A stretch of DNA of 50,315 nt from an uncultured Anaerotruncus sp. (lineage in GTDB: Bacteria; Bacillota; Clostridia; Oscillospirales; Ruminococcaceae): positions 1-50,315 of the forward strand of contig CAJFPF010000018.1 in NCBI GenBank assembly GCA_904398655.1, read 5' to 3'. Shown piece after piece: positions 48,453 through 50,315 of this stretch. The notes under the pieces are model-generated. The model worked only from the letters and a program-made list of their open reading frames with translations, searched no databases and was not told the origin of the DNA. The first letter of the stretch is position 1; the number at the start of each line of letters is the position of its first letter. Made by a program: the position numbers and the translations under genes.

Positions 48453-49886
48453 TCAATCCTGGGGCCACTGGTAGTGGACCACCGGATGCCGGGCGGCGGT
48501 TACCTCATCCAGCCGCAGCACCTGGGTGGTGTGGGGGCAGGAGCGGACGTCCTCCGGGTCTTCCTGGGCCCGCCGGTGGATCTCCAGGAAGGCGTCGATC
48601 AGCCGGTCCAGCGACTCCTTGGACTCGGTCTCGGTGGGCTCCACCATCAGCGCCTCATGGACAATCAGGGGGAAATACATGGTGGGCGGATGGATGCCAT
48701 AGTCCAAAAGGGCTTTGGCCACATCCATGGCGGTGACGTGGATATCCGCCTTCTCCGGCTCCAGGGTCATGACAAACTCATGCATGCAGGTGCGGTCGAA
48801 GGCCATCTTATAGACGCCGGCCAGCTTTTTGCGCAGGTAGTTGGCGTTGAGCACCGCCCCGCGGCTGGCGGCCAGGATGCCGTCCGGTCCCAGGGAGAGC
48901 ACATAGGCCAGGGCCTTGACTACCACCAGGAAGTTGCCATGGAACGCCCGCACCCGGCCGATCGACCGCTCCGGCTGATGCCAGTGGTAGCCATCCGCCT
49001 GTTTCTCCACCGTCTGGCCGGGGAGGAAGGGGGCCAAAAACGCCTTGCAGCCGGCCGGGCCGCTGCCGGGGCCGCCGCCCCCGTGGGGGGTGGAGAAGGT
49101 CTTGTGCAGGTTCAGGTGTACCACATCGAAGCCCATGTCCCCTGGGCGGGCCACCCCCATCACCGCGTTCAGGTTGGCCCCATCGTAGTAGCACAGGCCC
49201 CCCGCGTCGTGGACAATCTGAGTGATCTCCAAGATCTGGGGGTCAAACAGGCCCACCGTATTGGGGTTGGTGAGCATGAGGCCGGCGGTATCCGGGCCGG
49301 CGGCCTCCCGCAGCTTCTCCAGATCCACCAACCCGTCCGGGCCGGAGGGCAGGTTCACCACCTCGAAGCCGGCCATGGTGGCGCTGGCGGGGTTGGTGCC
49401 ATGGGCGGAGTCGGGGACCAGGATCTTTTTCCGGGCGGTATCCCCCCGGCTCTCGTGGTAGGCTTTGATGAGCAGCAGGCCGGTAAACTCCCCGTGGGCG
49501 CCGGCGGCGGGCTGGAAGGTCATGGCGTCCATGCCGGTGATCTCACAGAACACCTGCTGGGCGGTATAGAGCACCTCCAAGCAGCCCTGGGCGGTGTGTT
49601 CCGGCTGGAGGGGGTGCACCCCGGTGAAACCGGGCAGGGCGGCCAGCTCCTCGTTGAGCTTGGGGTTATATTTCATGGTGCAGCTGCCCAGGGGATAGCA
49701 GCCCTTATTCACCCCGTGGGTGGCGGCGGCCAGCCGGGTGTAGTGGCGGCTGATGTCGTTTTCCGACACCTCCGGCAGCCGGGGCGGCGCGGCCCGCAGC
49801 TTGGAGGGCACCACCTGGGGCACGTCGCAGCCGGGCAGCAGGTCGCACCCACGGCCTGGGACGCTCTGTTCAAAGATCAGTTCCAT
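48453..49886 (-). CDS. gcvPB: Glycine dehydrogenase (decarboxylating) subunit 2
   Basis: The 477-residue PLP protein is the beta half of the split P-protein. Features are MTFQPAAGAHGEFTGLLLIK near residue 115, SAHGTNPASATMAGFEVV, YYDGANLNAV near 225 and the PLP lysine in HLNLHKTFSTPHGGGGPGSG. It decarboxylates glycine and passes the aminomethyl group to lipoyl-GcvH. ATG 49886 follows AAGGAGG, and its first 10 bases overlap the end of gcvPA, so the subunits are co-translated. Confidence 0.96.
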   Translation of the reverse strand: MELIFEQSVPGRGCDLLPGCDVPQVVPSKLRAAPPRLPEVSENDISRHYTRLAAATHGVNKGCYPLGSCTMKYNPKLNEELAALPGFTGVHPLQPEHTAQGCLEVLYTAQQVFCEITGMDAMTFQPAAGAHGEFTGLLLIKAYHESRGDTARKKILVPDSAHGTNPASATMAGFEVVNLPSGPDGLVDLEKLREAAGPDTAGLMLTNPNTVGLFDPQILEITQIVHDAGGLCYYDGANLNAVMGVARPGDMGFDVVHLNLHKTFSTPHGGGGPGSGPAGCKAFLAPFLPGQTVEKQADGYHWHQPERSIGRVRAFHGNFLVVVKALAYVLSLGPDGILAASRGAVLNANYLRKKLAGVYKMAFDRTCMHEFVMTLEPEKADIHVTAMDVAKALLDYGIHPPTMYFPLIVHEALMVEPTETESKESLDRLIDAFLEIHRRAQEDPEDVRSCPHTTQVLRLDEVTAARHPVVHYQWPQD

Positions 49887-50315
49887 CCGTTTTGCGCCTC
49901 CTTTACCAGTTTTACAAGGTGGTCCATCTCTTCCTTGGTGTTCAGCTCGGTGGCGCACCAGAGCAGCGTCCCGTCCTCCAGAGGCAGGCCGCCCAGATAG
50001 CCCTCCGCCTCCAGGCGGGCCAACAGCTTGTGGGGCTCCACCGGGCAGCGGGTGACAAATTCATGGAAGAACTCCCGGTCATAGGCCGGCTTCAGCCCGG
50101 CGGCGGCCAGCTGCTCCTGGAGATAGTGGGCCTTGGAGCAGCAGAGGGTGGCCGCCTGCCGCAGCCCCTGGGGCCCCATGGCGGACAGATAGACCGAGGC
50201 GGTGAGGGCGCACAGCGCCTCGTTGGAACAGATGTTGGAGCTGGCCTTCTCCCGGCGGATGTGCTGCTCCCGGGCCTGGAGGGTGAGCACAAACCCCCGC
50301 TTGCCCTGGGAGTCG
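49877..50315 (-). CDS. gcvPA: Glycine dehydrogenase (decarboxylating) subunit 1 (partial)
   Basis: The C-terminal 145 residues are present; the gene continues past the right edge. The reading frame is open to the last base. The fragment has GKRGFVLTLQAREQHIRRE, KASSNICSNEALCAL and a C-terminal GTLLWCATELNTKEEMDHLV, which match the alpha subunit of the split P-protein. gcvT and gcvH would be expected further upstream (outside the window). Confidence 0.95.
   Translation of the reverse strand, partial: DSQGKRGFVLTLQAREQHIRREKASSNICSNEALCALTASVYLSAMGPQGLRQAATLCCSKAHYLQEQLAAAGLKPAYDREFFHEFVTRCPVEPHKLLARLEAEGYLGGLPLEDGTLLWCATELNTKEEMDHLVKLVKEAQNGWN

Noticed and set aside
47474..48736. 420-codon open frame on the plus strand
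   Set aside because: Antisense of lpdA, Pro/Gly/His-rich and without a ribosome site.
48474..50000. 508-codon open frame on the plus strand
   Set aside because: It is the antisense of gcvPB, produced by high GC; it has no ribosome site and low-complexity Gly/Val/His-rich content.
1..50315. CRISPR array, prophage, insertion sequence, toxin-antitoxin pair, tRNA or rRNA
   Set aside because: No spaced repeat array, transposase, integrase, phage structural gene or RNA-gene-like sequence was found on either strand by eye.

Overview
The window looks like the chromosome of a GC-rich, anaerobic, gut-type member of the Clostridia, most like Oscillospiraceae/Ruminococcaceae. The clues are strong AGGAGG ribosome sites, clean sigma-A promoters, a split glycine dehydrogenase (gcvPA/gcvPB), an EFR1-type flavodoxin-ferredoxin, TRAP and Opp transporters, and a surface protein ending in an IPNTG sorting motif. 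I assign the group from family knowledge, not from a marker gene. I saw no rRNA, tRNA, CRISPR array, phage or insertion sequence.

Layout. 1-9.3 kb: start of a livH-type permease gene (partial), a ProC-like oxidoreductase, an EFR1 protein, a secreted beta-propeller-like protein, a Crp/Fnr regulator, a GT8 glycosyltransferase, and a LemA / DUF3137 / Sel1-repeat operon. 9.5-15.9 kb: a LysR regulator divergent from an operon of a split AtuA (two genes), a TRAP transporter (P, Q, M) and an HD-domain protein. 16.1-17.2 kb: a wrecked two-component system in which the front of a histidine kinase is joined out of frame to the tail of a response regulator. 17.5-18.1 kb: a zinc-dependent phospholipase C-like protein.

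18.3-25.9 kb: a surface-modification locus. A GT2 polyprenyl-phosphate glycosyltransferase and a GtrA-YfhO fusion run leftward. An OmpR-type regulator and its sensor kinase (broken or slippage-dependent at an A8 tract) run rightward, followed by a sortase-type surface protein. All three promoters carry ATTCTCAT direct repeats on an 11-bp pitch, each ending exactly 10 bp before the -10 box, so I infer one autoregulated regulon.

26.1-34.3 kb: a CtpE-like P-type ATPase; a CPA2 antiporter with its TetR repressor and two palindromic operators; and an operon of VTC-domain protein, DUF4956 membrane protein and CotH kinase, a set of unknown function.

34.4-47.0 kb: the most promising undescribed system. 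A ten-gene leftward operon (4Fe-4S protein, Cys-rich unknown protein, aldo/keto reductase, OppABC, M20 dipeptidase, OppDF) and a rightward kinase/aldolase pair flank a GntR gene. Three near-identical copies of a putative GntR operator lie at the three promoters, so I infer that uptake, peptide cleavage, redox and sugar-type catabolism are induced together. The coding sequence and gaps here look less GC-rich than the flanks. 47.0-50.3 kb: lpdA, gcvPB and a partial gcvPA of the glycine cleavage system.
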